Positions 10,313-19,506 are shown, counted from the first letter of the stretch. The stretch: 64,000 nucleotides of DNA from Palleniella intestinalis (GCF_013166595.1 NZ_JABKKG010000012.1:1-64000), one strand, 5' to 3'. The notes: generated by a model not told the origin, from the letters alone. A program made the numbers and translations.

Positions 10313-10965
10313 CGATAATGAAGATACTACATATCCTTTGTGCTACTCTAATGGCAGTAGCCTTTGTTTCTTGTGATGAGCATAGAGACTTTCCAGATAC
10401 ATCAATGAAGACCTGCGACATCCTCTGTACAAATGGCAAGGTTGTAAGGTTTGAAGATGTAAAGTCACAAAACAAGACACCCATTGCCGTGGTGTTCTAC
10501 GTTAATCAAAACGAGGACATCCAAGGCACAGGCTATGCTGTCTATCTAAAAGACATTGAACCTTATGTTTATTCTGACTCGCTCGGTCTCAAACATAATA
10601 CATCAGCAGACATCACGGCATTCGACGGTAACGGCAACACTCACGCTATGTATTCCACAGGCACCTCACCTGCAGCTTCAGCAGTCTTTGATATGTGGCA
10701 ATATGGTCAGAGTGCCTATATCCCTTCCGTTGCTCAGATAAAGCTCTTGTATGAAGCACGCAGTGCGGTGAATACCTATATCCGCAAGTGCGGTGGTGAC
10801 GAGTTACTAGACAATCCAGATGAATGTTGGTACTGGACATCCACAGAGGTCAAAGGTCAGGAAACAGCCAAAGCCTGGTTGTTCTCTTTGGCTTCTGGAG
10901 CTCTTCAAGAAACGCCAAAGACGCAAGCACATAAAGTCCGTCCAATCATCACGTTATACAATTAG
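10309..10965 (+). CDS. Lipoprotein with DUF1566-like domain
   Basis: The N-terminus has a lipobox (V-A-F-V-S-C, Cys near residue 21) and predicts a lipid-anchored outer-membrane or periplasmic protein. The C-terminal half has Y-I-P-S-V-A-Q, C-W-Y-W-T-S-T-E and K-V-R-P-I-I-T, the pattern of DUF1566/Fib_succ_major-type surface domains common in Bacteroidetes. It overlaps traO by 4 bp, so it belongs to the same operon. A role in mating-pair contact is possible but is inference. An in-frame ATG at 10318 is an alternative start. Confidence 0.7.
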   Translation: MTIMKILHILCATLMAVAFVSCDEHRDFPDTSMKTCDILCTNGKVVRFEDVKSQNKTPIAVVFYVNQNEDIQGTGYAVYLKDIEPYVYSDSLGLKHNTSADITAFDGNGNTHAMYSTGTSPAASAVFDMWQYGQSAYIPSVAQIKLLYEARSAVNTYIRKCGGDELLDNPDECWYWTSTEVKGQETAKAWLFSLASGALQETPKTQAHKVRPIITLYN

Positions 10966-11000
10966 CATTACATATTCACTATACACAAGAATAAGGTTTC

Positions 11001-13183
11001 ATGGAGGAAACAAAAGAATTACAGACCATGTATAAGATATTCCGCTATCTGATATACTTATCATTGATAGTGGAGTTCTTCGAGTATGCTATAGACCCAG
11101 AGTTGCTTGACTATTGGGGTGGCATTGTTTGTGACATACACAGCCGAGTAAAGAGGTGGTTCATCTATATGGATGGCAATCTCGTATGGAGCAAGCTTGC
11201 GACCATTGTGCTCATCTGCATCACCTGCATTGGCACCCGAAACAAGAAACACTTGGAGTTTGATGCACGCCGTCAGGTATTCTATCCGTTGGTGGGTGGG
11301 CTTTTCGTGACTATATTGTCGATATGGCTGTTCGGTCATCGTATGGATATGAGATTCTACTCCATCACGCTGAACATTTGGCTATACATGGCTGCCTCCA
11401 TTCTTGGTACCATCTGCATCCACGTTGCTCTCGACAATATCTCCAAATTCCTGAAGGAAGGATTGCTCAAAGACCGTTTCAACTTCGAGAATGAGTCTTT
11501 CGAGCAATGTCAGGACTTGCAGGAGAACAAGTATAGCGTGAACATTCCTATGCGCTATTACTACAAGGGCAAGTTCCGCAAGGGCTGGGTGAATATCGTG
11601 AACCCTTTCCGAGGAACATGGGTTGTAGGTACTCCTGGTTCTGGTAAGACCTTCTCCATCATCGAGCCGTTCATCCGTCAGCACAGTGCCAAGGGCTTTG
11701 CCATGGTTGTCTATGATTACAAGTTCCCGACGCTTGCGCAGAAGCTGTATTATCACTACAAGATAAACCAAAAGGCAGGTAAAGTGCCACAAGGATGCAA
11801 GTTTAACATCATCAACTTCGTGGATGTAGAGTACTCCAGACGAGTGAATCCTATTCAGCAGAAATACATTGGCAACCTTGCAGCTGCCAGTGAAACGGCA
11901 GAAACTCTGTTGGAGTCACTTCAAAAAGGCAAGAAGGAAGGTGGTGGCGGTAGCGACCAGTTTTTCCAGACATCAGCGGTCAACTTCCTTGCAGCCTGTA
12001 TTTCTTTGTCAACTACAAGAAGGTACCATACGATAAGAACGGCAAGGCTCTTATTGCGGAGATGACCACCGAGCCAAAGACTCATCGTCCGAAACCCACA
12101 GGCAGAGTCTTCGATCATACAGGTAGAGAAGTAGAACCCGACTATTGGCTTGGCAAGTATAGTGATATGCCACATATCCTTTCGTTCCTCAATCTCGACT
12201 ACCAGACCATCTTTGAGGTTTTGGAAACGGATCCAGAGGTCGCTCCTCTCCTCGGTCCTTTCCAGACAGCCATGAAGAATAAGGCTATGGAACAGTTGGA
12301 AGGTATGATTGGTACGCTCCGTGTCTATACCTCACGATTGGCGACCAAGGAGTCGTATTGGATATTCCATAGGGATGGTGATGACTTTGACTTGAAGGTG
12401 TCCGACCCGAAGAACCCGTCATATCTGCTTATTGCCAACGACCCAGAGATGGAAAGCATCATCGGTGCTTTGAATGCTTTGATTCTGAACCGTCTTGTTA
12501 CTCGTGTCAACACTGGTCAGGGTAAGAATATTCCTGTCAGCATCATTGTGGACGAATTGCCTACGCTCTACTTCCACAAGATTGACAGACTTATCGGTAC
12601 TGCCCGAAGCAACAAGGTAAGCGTGGCTCTCGGTTTTCAGGAGTTGCCACAGCTTGAATCCGACTACGGCAAGGTGGGTATGCAGAAGGTAATCACCACT
12701 GTTAGTAATGTGGTCAGTGGTTCGGCAAGGGCAAAAGAAACTTTGGAATGGCTCTCTAATGATATATTTGGTAAGGTTGTTCAGTTAAAGAAAGGTGTGA
12801 CCATTGACCGTGACAAGACTTCCATCAATCTCAATGAGAACATGGACAGCCTTGTTCCTGCCAGTAAAATCTCTGACATGCCAACTGGTTGGATATGCGG
12901 TCAGTCAGCTCGTGACTTCATTAAGACCAAGACTGGACGAGGTGATAGCATGAACATCCAAGAGTCGGCAGAGTTCCAGACCTCTAAATTCTACTGCAAG
13001 ACGGACTTTGACATGAAGAAGATAGCCGAGGAAGAAGCAGATTATGAGAATTACAAGATACCGAAGTTCTACACCTTCCCATCAAAGGATGCCAAGGAGC
13101 GCATCTTGTATCAGAATTTCGTGAGTGTAAACCTCGATGTCAAGAATATGATTGACGAGATAAACAAATTCAAGATAAAATGA
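11001..13183 (+). pseudogene. Type IV coupling protein (TraG/VirD4-like ATPase), frameshifted
   Basis: Two frames (11001-12065 and 12062-13183) encode one coupling protein that should deliver the relaxase-DNA complex to the channel. The N-terminal part has four hydrophobic segments and Walker A (G-T-P-G-S-G-K-T, about residue 210). The C-terminal part has the Walker B-like I-I-V-D-E-L-P-T-L-Y-F and the G-F-Q-E-L-P-Q-L block. The frame breaks near 12000-12010, in gtatttctttgtc. The second frame can be read upstream as Y-F-F-V-N-Y-K-K-V-P-Y-D-K-N-G-K, which continues the protein. A 1-base (mod 3) loss explains it; a 4-base loss of a T-rich repeat unit fits best. As it stands the ATPase domain is split. 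Confidence 0.85.
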
Positions 13184-13713
13184 CTTTCAGAAAGATACTA
13201 TTATTCCTCTTCGTAACATTAAGCATGGCTACCTATGCACAGACACGATTACCGACAGAAAAGCAGCCATCAGCATCGGCTTTCATATTTGAGTTGCCCC
13301 CATTTGAGCGAGCCGTTTGCTGCATCAGATTTTATGAAGGTATGCACCGAGCTAAGGACTATCCGTATGTAGGTTATGGTCACAAGCTCAGACCAGGAGA
13401 ACGTTACTCATCCAATATGTCTGCACAAGAAGCCGAGCAACTTCTTCGTAAAGACCTCAGAGAACTATGTGCGATGTTTCGCTCCTATGGTCAAGACTCC
13501 CTACTCCTTGCTGCTTTATCTTATAATATCGGACCATACAAGGTGACTGGATATAAAGGTAAGTACCCGAAAAGTACGGTATTAAAGAAACTTGAAGAGG
13601 GCAACCGTGACATTAGGGATGATTATGTGAAGCATTGCCATTGGCGAGGAAAACGCATCCCTTCTATAGAGCGAAGGCGTTTTGCGGAACTCATGTTATT
13701 ATACACTCCATGA
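13180..13713 (+). CDS. Phage-type lysozyme (GH24-like), secreted
   Basis: This 177-residue protein has a signal peptide (residues 1-21, T-Y-A-Q) and a GH24-type muramidase domain. It shows the catalytic Glu in R-F-Y-E-G-M-H, followed by Y-V-G-Y-G-H-K-L, and later A-A-L-S-Y-N-I-G-P and R-R-x-F-A-E-L-M. It would open peptidoglycan locally so that the transfer channel can be assembled, the usual role of such enzymes in conjugation regions. Its start overlaps the coupling-protein stop and its stop overlaps the next ATG (ATGA both times), so expression is tightly coupled. Confidence 0.8.
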   Translation: MTFRKILLFLFVTLSMATYAQTRLPTEKQPSASAFIFELPPFERAVCCIRFYEGMHRAKDYPYVGYGHKLRPGERYSSNMSAQEAEQLLRKDLRELCAMFRSYGQDSLLLAALSYNIGPYKVTGYKGKYPKSTVLKKLEEGNRDIRDDYVKHCHWRGKRIPSIERRRFAELMLLYTP

Positions 13714-14231
13714 CAGAAAACGAGCCTATTAGAACCGTATCAGACGGTATCACATTTCTATCCACTGGCAGATACTATGATGGTATCAACCAGTGGGTAG
13801 CACATAAACTGAAAGATGAAGATAATGATGCAATAGATTATGCAGCACGTCAGATTGCCAAGTTGCTTCCTCATGATGCTGTCCTCGTACCTATCCCTGG
13901 ACATCATGGAAGAGCTATAGAGACCTTGCAATTAGCAAAAGTAATCTCCTCATATACTCATCTCCCTTTCGTTGATGTTTTACGATGCCGTGAGCGTGAA
14001 TCACAATACGAAGCCAAGAAAAGAGGTCAAACGCTCTCCGCTGAATATATGGGATTTTACAAACAAAAGAACTTGCCAACAAATCGAACCCCATATATCA
14101 TAGACAATGTCGTAGATACTGGAACCACAGCCAAAGCTGCTATAAAAGCCCTTGGAGGTGGTATCGTAATCTCTTTTGCCATGAGCGATTATCTTCTGCA
14201 AAGAGAAGAGTCAAGGGGATTGAAACGATAA
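13710..14231 (+). CDS. ComF-like phosphoribosyltransferase-fold protein
   Basis: The start at 13710 forms an ATGA overlap with the lysozyme stop. The 173-residue product has a PRTase fold: V-L-V-P-I-P-G-H-H-G-R (PPi-loop region) and the PRPP-binding loop Y-I-I-D-N-V-V-D-T-G-T-T-A, with the usual V/I-D-D-V reading I-D-N-V. ComF-family proteins are linked to DNA uptake and ssDNA handling; small versions are frequent in Bacteroidetes conjugative elements. The substrate cannot be told from sequence. It lacks the N-terminal zinc ribbon of full ComF, but the next gene (14254) encodes a small Cys-rich protein that could supply a comparable module. Confidence 0.75.
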   Translation: MTENEPIRTVSDGITFLSTGRYYDGINQWVAHKLKDEDNDAIDYAARQIAKLLPHDAVLVPIPGHHGRAIETLQLAKVISSYTHLPFVDVLRCRERESQYEAKKRGQTLSAEYMGFYKQKNLPTNRTPYIIDNVVDTGTTAKAAIKALGGGIVISFAMSDYLLQREESRGLKR

Positions 14232-14253
14232 CCGCAACCATATTTTTGATTAT

Positions 14254-14493
14254 ATGCCTAGACCCAAAAGAAAACAAATAAAGCCAATCGTAACTGAAAC
14301 AATCTACCATTGCAAGGATTGTGCTAACAGTTACGATTGGCATAGTAAGGCGTTAGATGGTCACCTTATTCTGTGTCGTTGCCCATACAAGCAGGAAGGT
14401 GGGCGATTTTGTATATTTCTTAAAGACCCACAGTGTGAGTACTTTGTGAAACGACTTATAGAAGGTAAACCAATGTTATCTCTTTCTACTTGA
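14254..14493 (+). CDS. Small Cys-rich (zinc-ribbon-like) protein, 79 aa
   Basis: A 79-residue basic protein with C-x2-C (YHCKDCANSY), C-R-C and two further Cys in G-R-F-C-I-F and P-Q-C-E-Y-F. Paired Cys at this spacing suggest a zinc-binding fold. The N-terminus P-R-P-K-R-K is basic and could contact nucleic acid. It lies 22 bp after the phosphoribosyltransferase and ends the transfer operon; its last 8 bases overlap the convergent gene on the other strand. No function is assigned. Confidence 0.6.
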   Translation: MPRPKRKQIKPIVTETIYHCKDCANSYDWHSKALDGHLILCRCPYKQEGGRFCIFLKDPQCEYFVKRLIEGKPMLSLST

Positions 14494-14881
14494 AGAATTG
14501 ATCTATGTAAGAAACTTGTTTTTTTGTTAGAATACAATATTGGACGTAACGATTAATACCAACCTTTTCCAATTGCTCATACCCAAGCTCGTCACCTTCG
14601 TACATTGCTTTTATTGGAGTAAACTCAAAGCAATCATTATCAGGAACAAATGGAGCCAACCAACATTTTTTATCTTGTCTTGACACGCTTGTATTGGTTA
14701 CTTCTAATTTGTATCTGATTTGATAATGTCCTTTACCTGACATAAAAAGATACACAATGTCACCAACATTGAGTCTCTTGTCAGACTTGCGCCAATAGAG
14801 TTTGCCGTATAAAGCAACACTCTTTGTATGATCAAGGAACTTCTCATTTCCTTTAAGTAATACGTGCTTAATTGTATTCAT
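14486..14881 (-). CDS. EVE/PUA-like domain protein
   Basis: This 131-residue protein shows L-Y-W-R-K-S-D-K-R-L-N-V-G-D-I-V-Y-L-F, then G-H-Y-Q-I-R-Y-K-L-E-V-T, resembling EVE/PUA-like domains. Those domains bind modified bases in DNA or RNA and often sit in restriction and defence loci. The fold call is from pattern and length only. The gene lies one base after the stop of the nuclease-like gene upstream on the minus strand, so the two are co-translated. It runs convergent with the Cys-rich gene, overlapping by 8 bp. Together with the next two genes it looks like cargo inserted between the transfer operon and the defence operon. Confidence 0.55.
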   Translation of the reverse strand: MNTIKHVLLKGNEKFLDHTKSVALYGKLYWRKSDKRLNVGDIVYLFMSGKGHYQIRYKLEVTNTSVSRQDKKCWLAPFVPDNDCFEFTPIKAMYEGDELGYEQLEKVGINRYVQYCILTKKQVSYIDQFFK

Positions 14882-14882
14882 T

Positions 14883-15641
14883 TCAGACTTTTGAACCTTT
14901 ATGTTTTATATCTTTGAAAAACTTAGCTATGACTATCAAGCCTGGATATGCTCGGTCATTGTCAAAATAAACCATATCTTTATCCAGCTCCCATACGGAC
15001 ATAAAATCTGGTGTTACAACTGTCTTTAGGTCTTTGTAAAGTCGGTCAAGCATCACTCTTTCTTGTGAGATATAAGTCTCACGTATATCATCAGAAGGGT
15101 TTGTACTGCTATGCGACGTAACGAAATGCAGACCGAGACGGATCACACCTTTTGTTTTTTCTTCAAAGTGTTTTATCTCATCCTTCACATTTTCAAGTTG
15201 AACGATATTCATGGTCCTCCATCTTTGTAGAAAACGCTCATCGTTTGTACAAGAGGTTTCAAAATTGTCGTAGCTATGCTTGACTTCAATAACAACGCTG
15301 TAATCTTTGTAAATGCACCAATAGTCAATTCGTCCTTGAGAATCCTCAATTTCCAATCCCTTCTTTTTACTGTTTCGTGTCATCGGATATTCGGCAAACG
15401 CAAGTCCTTTGCAAAGTGAAGCCAGTGTCGGCATTATCAATGTATCTAATTGGCGTTCTCTAAAAACAAAGGGAGGCTCATAAATATCATACTTGGTAGA
15501 GTTGAAAGCCAATGCATGTTTAGCCATACCTATGAAAAGTTTCTTTGTCAATTCATAGGCAACATCATAATATGCTTCATCAGATTCCTTTGCCGAGAAA
15601 AGAAAGCTTTGAGAGTTTCTTATTGAGTGACGAAATTTCAT
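14883..15641 (-). CDS. PD-(D/E)XK-nuclease-like protein (252 aa)
   Basis: The middle of the protein has G-R-I-D-Y-W-C-I-Y-K-D-Y-S-V-V-I-E-V-K-H-S-Y. An Asp followed about 11 residues later by E-V-K after hydrophobic residues is the core of PD-(D/E)XK nucleases. It has no signal peptide or membrane segment. It is sandwiched between an EVE-like gene (1 bp away) and a DUF3800-like gene (18 bp away). A two-part modified-base reader plus nuclease is a plausible pairing, but that is inference. No helicase or methylase motif is present in the cassette. Confidence 0.5.
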   Translation of the reverse strand: MKFRHSIRNSQSFLFSAKESDEAYYDVAYELTKKLFIGMAKHALAFNSTKYDIYEPPFVFRERQLDTLIMPTLASLCKGLAFAEYPMTRNSKKKGLEIEDSQGRIDYWCIYKDYSVVIEVKHSYDNFETSCTNDERFLQRWRTMNIVQLENVKDEIKHFEEKTKGVIRLGLHFVTSHSSTNPSDDIRETYISQERVMLDRLYKDLKTVVTPDFMSVWELDKDMVYFDNDRAYPGLIVIAKFFKDIKHKGSKV

Positions 15642-15659
15642 ACCAACTTGAAAATTAGG

Positions 15660-16856
15660 TTATTCTACTTCTATTAGTTTTTTGAGCGTCCTATATTCAG
15701 GATCATCTAACATGAAAATAGTGCCGTTACTTCCTAAGGTAATTGCATTATAGCACAGTTTCAATCGATGTAGCATTGGTTCAATTATTCCTTGTGTCTT
15801 TTTTATGAAGTCTTCAACCTCGCTTTTCTTGGATGGTAATTTATAACCTTTATTGCTACTTGCTATTATCACACCATGATCTCGGAGCTTGGCAATAATT
15901 CTATTTCGGAAAGACTGAGTTGAAAGTCTTTCAAATCCCTTTCGTTCCAAATCATTTTGCAGTTCTTGTGTTGAAATGTATCTTCTCACAGAATTGTTCA
16001 TGAAACGGAATAAAAGATAGTCAAGAACTGCAATCTGCATTTTTGAATTTTCATCAGCGTCTTTATTCTCGAATTCCTGCTTGAATGCCAACGCTTTTCT
16101 AAGACATAAGTTAGCTACAGTTGCATCATCCAGACTATCAAAATTAATCTGATCTTCCACACGGAATGTTACAGGGTCTCTTGGAAACTCCTGTATTCCT
16201 ATTATTTTCTTGCCTAAATATGTTCTGTAGTTAGAACCCTCAGCCTTACTTTTCTTGTTCTCATCATAGCAGAATGCTAAACATCCAGACATAATGTCTG
16301 CTAATTGAACAAGAACACCATGTTCACTTTTATTAAAACGAAAATAAAACTCATCAAATAAAGAAAGAGCAGGATTATGGTCCTTAATATATTTTGAAAA
16401 TGATTGCATAAACTCATTGCCACCAGTTTCATCAGCAACTATGGTGAGTTTCTGGAAACTTTTTTGGAGAGCATTATAAGCCATCTGGTTCAAGAACTTA
16501 TAAAACGATGTTTTTATTCTAAGTCCACTTTGTTCATATATCTTTCTTTTGTCAACAACAAGGTAGTATATATTAAACGGCAATGGCATCAAATCGTCGA
16601 GTAGTTTTCTAATACGAGTGTGATTGTTTTTAAGATGACTTGATTTCATCTCTCCTGTCTGAAAATGTTTTTTACGTACTGCTTCTACGGAGTCACGTAG
16701 AGCGGGTAGATCGCTGTCATTCACTATGATGGCAGTGATAATAAAGTGAGTAGAGACGTTTGGTTTTTCAAAAGTAAAGCCAAATGCTCCGAATTCATCA
16801 TAGAAAGCGTATTGCATATAATACTTCAGAGTTTGATTATTAGACAAACATTTCAT
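15660..16856 (-). CDS. DUF3800-like protein with C-terminal helical domain
   Basis: The N-terminal half matches the RNase H-like DUF3800 pattern: Y-A-F-Y-D-E-F-G at the start, T-G-E-M-K-S-S, the acidic V-A-D-E-T-G, and L-V-Q-L-A-D-I-M-S-G near residue 210. These carry the expected Asp/Glu residues for metal-dependent catalysis. The C-terminal ~130 residues are helical with a winged-helix feel (Q-S-F-R-N-R-I-I-A-K-L-R-D-H-G-V-I-I-A). I use the ATG at 16856; a frame extending to 16946 would run across the likely -7 box at 16914-16921. DUF3800 proteins are often found beside defence genes. The activity is unproven. Confidence 0.65.
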   Translation of the reverse strand: MKCLSNNQTLKYYMQYAFYDEFGAFGFTFEKPNVSTHFIITAIIVNDSDLPALRDSVEAVRKKHFQTGEMKSSHLKNNHTRIRKLLDDLMPLPFNIYYLVVDKRKIYEQSGLRIKTSFYKFLNQMAYNALQKSFQKLTIVADETGGNEFMQSFSKYIKDHNPALSLFDEFYFRFNKSEHGVLVQLADIMSGCLAFCYDENKKSKAEGSNYRTYLGKKIIGIQEFPRDPVTFRVEDQINFDSLDDATVANLCLRKALAFKQEFENKDADENSKMQIAVLDYLLFRFMNNSVRRYISTQELQNDLERKGFERLSTQSFRNRIIAKLRDHGVIIASSNKGYKLPSKKSEVEDFIKKTQGIIEPMLHRLKLCYNAITLGSNGTIFMLDDPEYRTLKKLIEVE

Positions 16857-16913
16857 AGTAATAACAGTCGTGTACAACTGGCAAAACAGCTGATTAACAA
16901 CTATATTCAGTTG

Positions 16914-16921
16914 CAAAAATA
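16914..16921 (-). promoter_or_regulatory. Candidate -7 box for the DUF3800-nuclease-EVE operon
   Basis: On the minus strand this reads TATTTTTG, matching the Bacteroidetes TAnnTTTG box, 58 bp upstream of the chosen ATG at 16856. No convincing -33 element was seen, so confidence is modest. Confidence 0.4.
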
Positions 16922-16993
16922 GTAATAAAAGACGAGTAACATGCAAGAAAGTAAAGAAAATGCAATCAAATAAAAGAAAATTCTGTAGTTTTC

Positions 16994-17031
16994 CTTGTTT
17001 TTTGCGGTAGAATTATTAAATTTGCATAATA
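16994..17031 (+). promoter_or_regulatory. Promoter of the HTH regulator gene
   Basis: TTG at 16994-16996, a 20-bp spacer, then TAAATTTG at 17017-17024: a good Bacteroidetes promoter. The 15-mer TAAATTTGCATAATA (17017-17031) is repeated exactly at the methyltransferase promoter (17465-17479). This makes it a candidate operator for the HTH protein encoded in between. Confidence 0.6.
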
Positions 17032-17121
17032 CGCAATATAAATGGTTATGTCTTTTACAATAAAACAGAGATTGATCCGTTATATGTATTAAAGGTATAA
17101 AGCATGTAAAACCTAAGCAAT

Positions 17122-17358
17122 ATGGCAAAGGAAAAAGATTTTAATAGACTCAAAGTTGTACTGGCTGAAAAGAAGCGTACCAACAAATGGTTAGCAGAAC
17201 AACTTGGTAAAGATCCTGCTACGGTGAGTAAGTGGTGCACTAACTCCGCCCAACCGGGATTAGAAACATTGTATCAAATAGCATCATGTCTTGAAGTTGA
17301 CGTGAAGGATCTTCTTGTTCCCAACAAGGAGGAAAACATAATTATTTATAGAAAATAA
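17122..17358 (+). CDS. XRE-family HTH regulator of the defence operon
   Basis: A 78-residue single-domain Cro/CI-type helix-turn-helix protein. K-W-L-A-E-Q-L-G-K-D-P-A-T-V-S-K-W is a textbook HTH (about residues 26-42), followed by L-E-T-L-Y-Q-I-A-S-C-L-E-V-D-V-K-D-L-L-V. There is no sensor domain. It sits alone 120 bp before the methyltransferase, with the same 15-bp promoter sequence in front of both genes. It is therefore probably an autoregulator that also controls the operon, comparable to the control proteins of restriction-modification systems. Confidence 0.85.
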   Translation: MAKEKDFNRLKVVLAEKKRTNKWLAEQLGKDPATVSKWCTNSAQPGLETLYQIASCLEVDVKDLLVPNKEENIIIYRK

Positions 17359-17425
17359 AACTCCAATTTGACCAAACCCGATAAAATAAGTTTCAATGTT
17401 TTGACTATCCAAGGATGAACATAAG

Positions 17426-17441
17426 ATGGACTAACATGGAT
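17426..17441 (+). repeat. Upstream copy of a 16-bp direct repeat
   Basis: ATGGACTAACATGGAT lies between the regulator and the methyltransferase. A copy with one mismatch, in the same orientation, occurs at 39438-39453 beyond the far end of the defence operon. It could mark an insertion boundary or a regulatory repeat. Part of it (TGGACTAA) recurs at 17451-17458. Confidence 0.35.
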
Positions 17442-17464
17442 ATGGTTATTTGGACTAAATAGAA

Positions 17465-17479
17465 TAAATTTGCATAATA
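17465..17479 (+). promoter_or_regulatory. Promoter/operator of the methyltransferase-led operon
   Basis: TAAATTTG (17465-17472) fits the Bacteroidetes -7 box and continues as GCATAATA, identical over 15 bp to the regulator promoter at 17017-17031. It runs into the ATG at 17479, so the transcript would have a very short or no leader. No good -33 TTG was found at the usual spacing, which could mean activator dependence. Confidence 0.5.
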
Positions 17480-19506
17480 TGGCAAACTCTGACAACAATA
17501 TAGGTTCTCAGAACGAAATAGTTCTTGGAGAAAACGAAATGGTATGCTCACTCACTAACCGTGTTGTGAAGACCACCGATAAAGAAATGACATTGCAGTC
17601 TATGATTGCGATGATGACAGAAGAGTATGGTTTTGCTCCTGAAGATATGGAGCGTGACTATAAGGTAAAGTATGATGATGCGGAAAGCGGAAAGACAAAG
17701 ACACAGAAGGTGGATTTGGCTATCTTCAATGCAGGACACGCTCATGATGCTGACGAACTCATCCGTTTTATCATTGTTGCCAAAGATGCCAAAGTAAAGC
17801 CCAACGACAAGAAAAATGGCGTAGAAGCTACTACAGAAAACATCTTATGCACCACAGACTGCGCGTTTGCTTGCTGGACCAATGGTGAAGACTTACAATA
17901 TGTACATGCTTTCGAAGACGCTTTTGGTCAGGTTACTTGTGAGGCTATTTCGGATTTTCCTGCCGAGGGGCAAACTCTTGAAGACCTTGAAGCACAAGGC
18001 GAGCGAGCTGTACCACGCAAACCTGCCAATGAGTCGCTTGTTAAGACCTTCAAGCGTTGTCATGATTATATCTATGGCAATGAAGGTATGAAGAAGACTG
18101 CCTTCTGGGAGCTTCTCAACCTTATCTTCTGCAAGCTCTATGATGAGAAACGTCGTTTCTCTGATGCGAGAGAAGGCATCAGCTATCGTCGTCGTTTTTG
18201 GGTTGGAGTAAAAGAGCAAAACACTCCAGAAGGACAGCATGAAGTAGCAGAGCGTATCAAAGGAATTTTCGAGGATTTGAAGGATAGCAATATCTTCAAG
18301 GATGTGTTCGACGGTAATGAGCAGATTATGCTTTCAGACCGTGGTCTTGCTTTTGTGGCAAGCGAATTGGCAAAGTATTCTTTCCTCGATGCTACGGTTG
18401 ACGTGAAAGGTACTGCCTATGAAACCATTGTAAGCAACACGCTGAAGCAGGAGGCTGGTCAGTTCTTTACGCCGCGCAATATTATTAAATGTATGGTTGA
18501 GATGCTCGATCCCGACCAGAATTGTCGTGTGCTCGACCCTGCTTGTGGTTCGGGCGGTTTCCTTGTGATGGTGCTCGACCATGTGCGTCATAAGATTGCC
18601 AAGAATTTCTATCCCGAACTTGACGACATTCACCTTGAAGCCAAGATCAACTCTGCAGAAGTGGACGACGCTGTGCGTGAATATGCCGAGAAAATGATTT
18701 TCGGTTTCGATTTTGACCCAGACTTGAAGAAGGCTGCACGTATGAATATGGTGATGGCTGGTGACGGACATTCAAATATCTACAATATCAACTCGCTCGA
18801 CTATCCTTATGGTAGTAAGCCAGACGTTCCTCATATTGCTGAAGCAGTAAACGTAAGTATCAAACATAGTGTCGATAAAGAGTTCCATTTTGAGACTCCT
18901 GATACAAATGCTCAGGGCAAGTTCGACATGGTATTTACGAACCCACCATTTGGTACAAAGGTAGAAGTAGACCAAGAGATTGCTGCACGCTATGAACTGA
19001 ATAGCAAAGCTCCAGAGGTACTCTTCATAGAGGCTTGCTATAACTTCCTGAAACCAGGTGGCAAAATGGCTATCGTCTTGCCCGATGGAATCTTGGGCAA
19101 CCCTAATACAGAGAGTGTACGTCTGTGGATACTGCAACATTTCAAGTTGCTTGCCAGCGTGGACTTGCCAGTAGAGACCTTCCTGCCACAGGTAGGCGTA
19201 CAGGCTTCACTACTCTTCCTGCAGAAGAAGACAGATGCTGAGATACTTGTACCTATTGAGAATGAAGACTATGATGTCTTTATGGCAATCGTAGAGCAGG
19301 TTGGCAAAGACCGTCGTGGCGTTCCTGTTTACGTAAAGGACGATGACGGAGCAGAAATCCTGTTTGAGCATTACAAGAAATGGCTCACTTACGCTGATAA
19401 CGGACGTGAGATTGTAAGACAACGTAGAGAGCGCATCAAGCATTTGGCGGATGACCTGCCGAAGGTAGCAAAGGCGTATATGGAGTTTAAGGAGGGAAAA
19501 GTATGA
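17479..19506 (+). CDS. Type I-like N6-adenine DNA methyltransferase (HsdM-like)
   Basis: This 675-residue protein has an HsdM_N-like helical domain and a class I SAM methyltransferase domain: D-P-A-C-G-S-G-G (SAM motif I, about residue 353) and N-P-P-F-G-T (catalytic motif IV, about 488). Its first ~130 residues resemble the HsdR N-terminal nuclease fold (K-V-D-L-A-I-F-N). Where E-x-K is expected it reads I-I-V-A-K-D-A-K, so that domain looks inactive. Its stop overlaps the specificity gene (ATGA). ATG 17479 is chosen; a TTG at 17470 lies inside the -7 box. It should methylate adenine at sites set by the S subunit and so mark self DNA. Confidence 0.9.
   Translation: MANSDNNIGSQNEIVLGENEMVCSLTNRVVKTTDKEMTLQSMIAMMTEEYGFAPEDMERDYKVKYDDAESGKTKTQKVDLAIFNAGHAHDADELIRFIIVAKDAKVKPNDKKNGVEATTENILCTTDCAFACWTNGEDLQYVHAFEDAFGQVTCEAISDFPAEGQTLEDLEAQGERAVPRKPANESLVKTFKRCHDYIYGNEGMKKTAFWELLNLIFCKLYDEKRRFSDAREGISYRRRFWVGVKEQNTPEGQHEVAERIKGIFEDLKDSNIFKDVFDGNEQIMLSDRGLAFVASELAKYSFLDATVDVKGTAYETIVSNTLKQEAGQFFTPRNIIKCMVEMLDPDQNCRVLDPACGSGGFLVMVLDHVRHKIAKNFYPELDDIHLEAKINSAEVDDAVREYAEKMIFGFDFDPDLKKAARMNMVMAGDGHSNIYNINSLDYPYGSKPDVPHIAEAVNVSIKHSVDKEFHFETPDTNAQGKFDMVFTNPPFGTKVEVDQEIAARYELNSKAPEVLFIEACYNFLKPGGKMAIVLPDGILGNPNTESVRLWILQHFKLLASVDLPVETFLPQVGVQASLLFLQKKTDAEILVPIENEDYDVFMAIVEQVGKDRRGVPVYVKDDDGAEILFEHYKKWLTYADNGREIVRQRRERIKHLADDLPKVAKAYMEFKEGKV

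Noticed and set aside
16857..16946. Longer N-terminus for the DUF3800-like protein
   Set aside because: It crosses the likely promoter box and lacks the family's start pattern; ATG 16856 is better.
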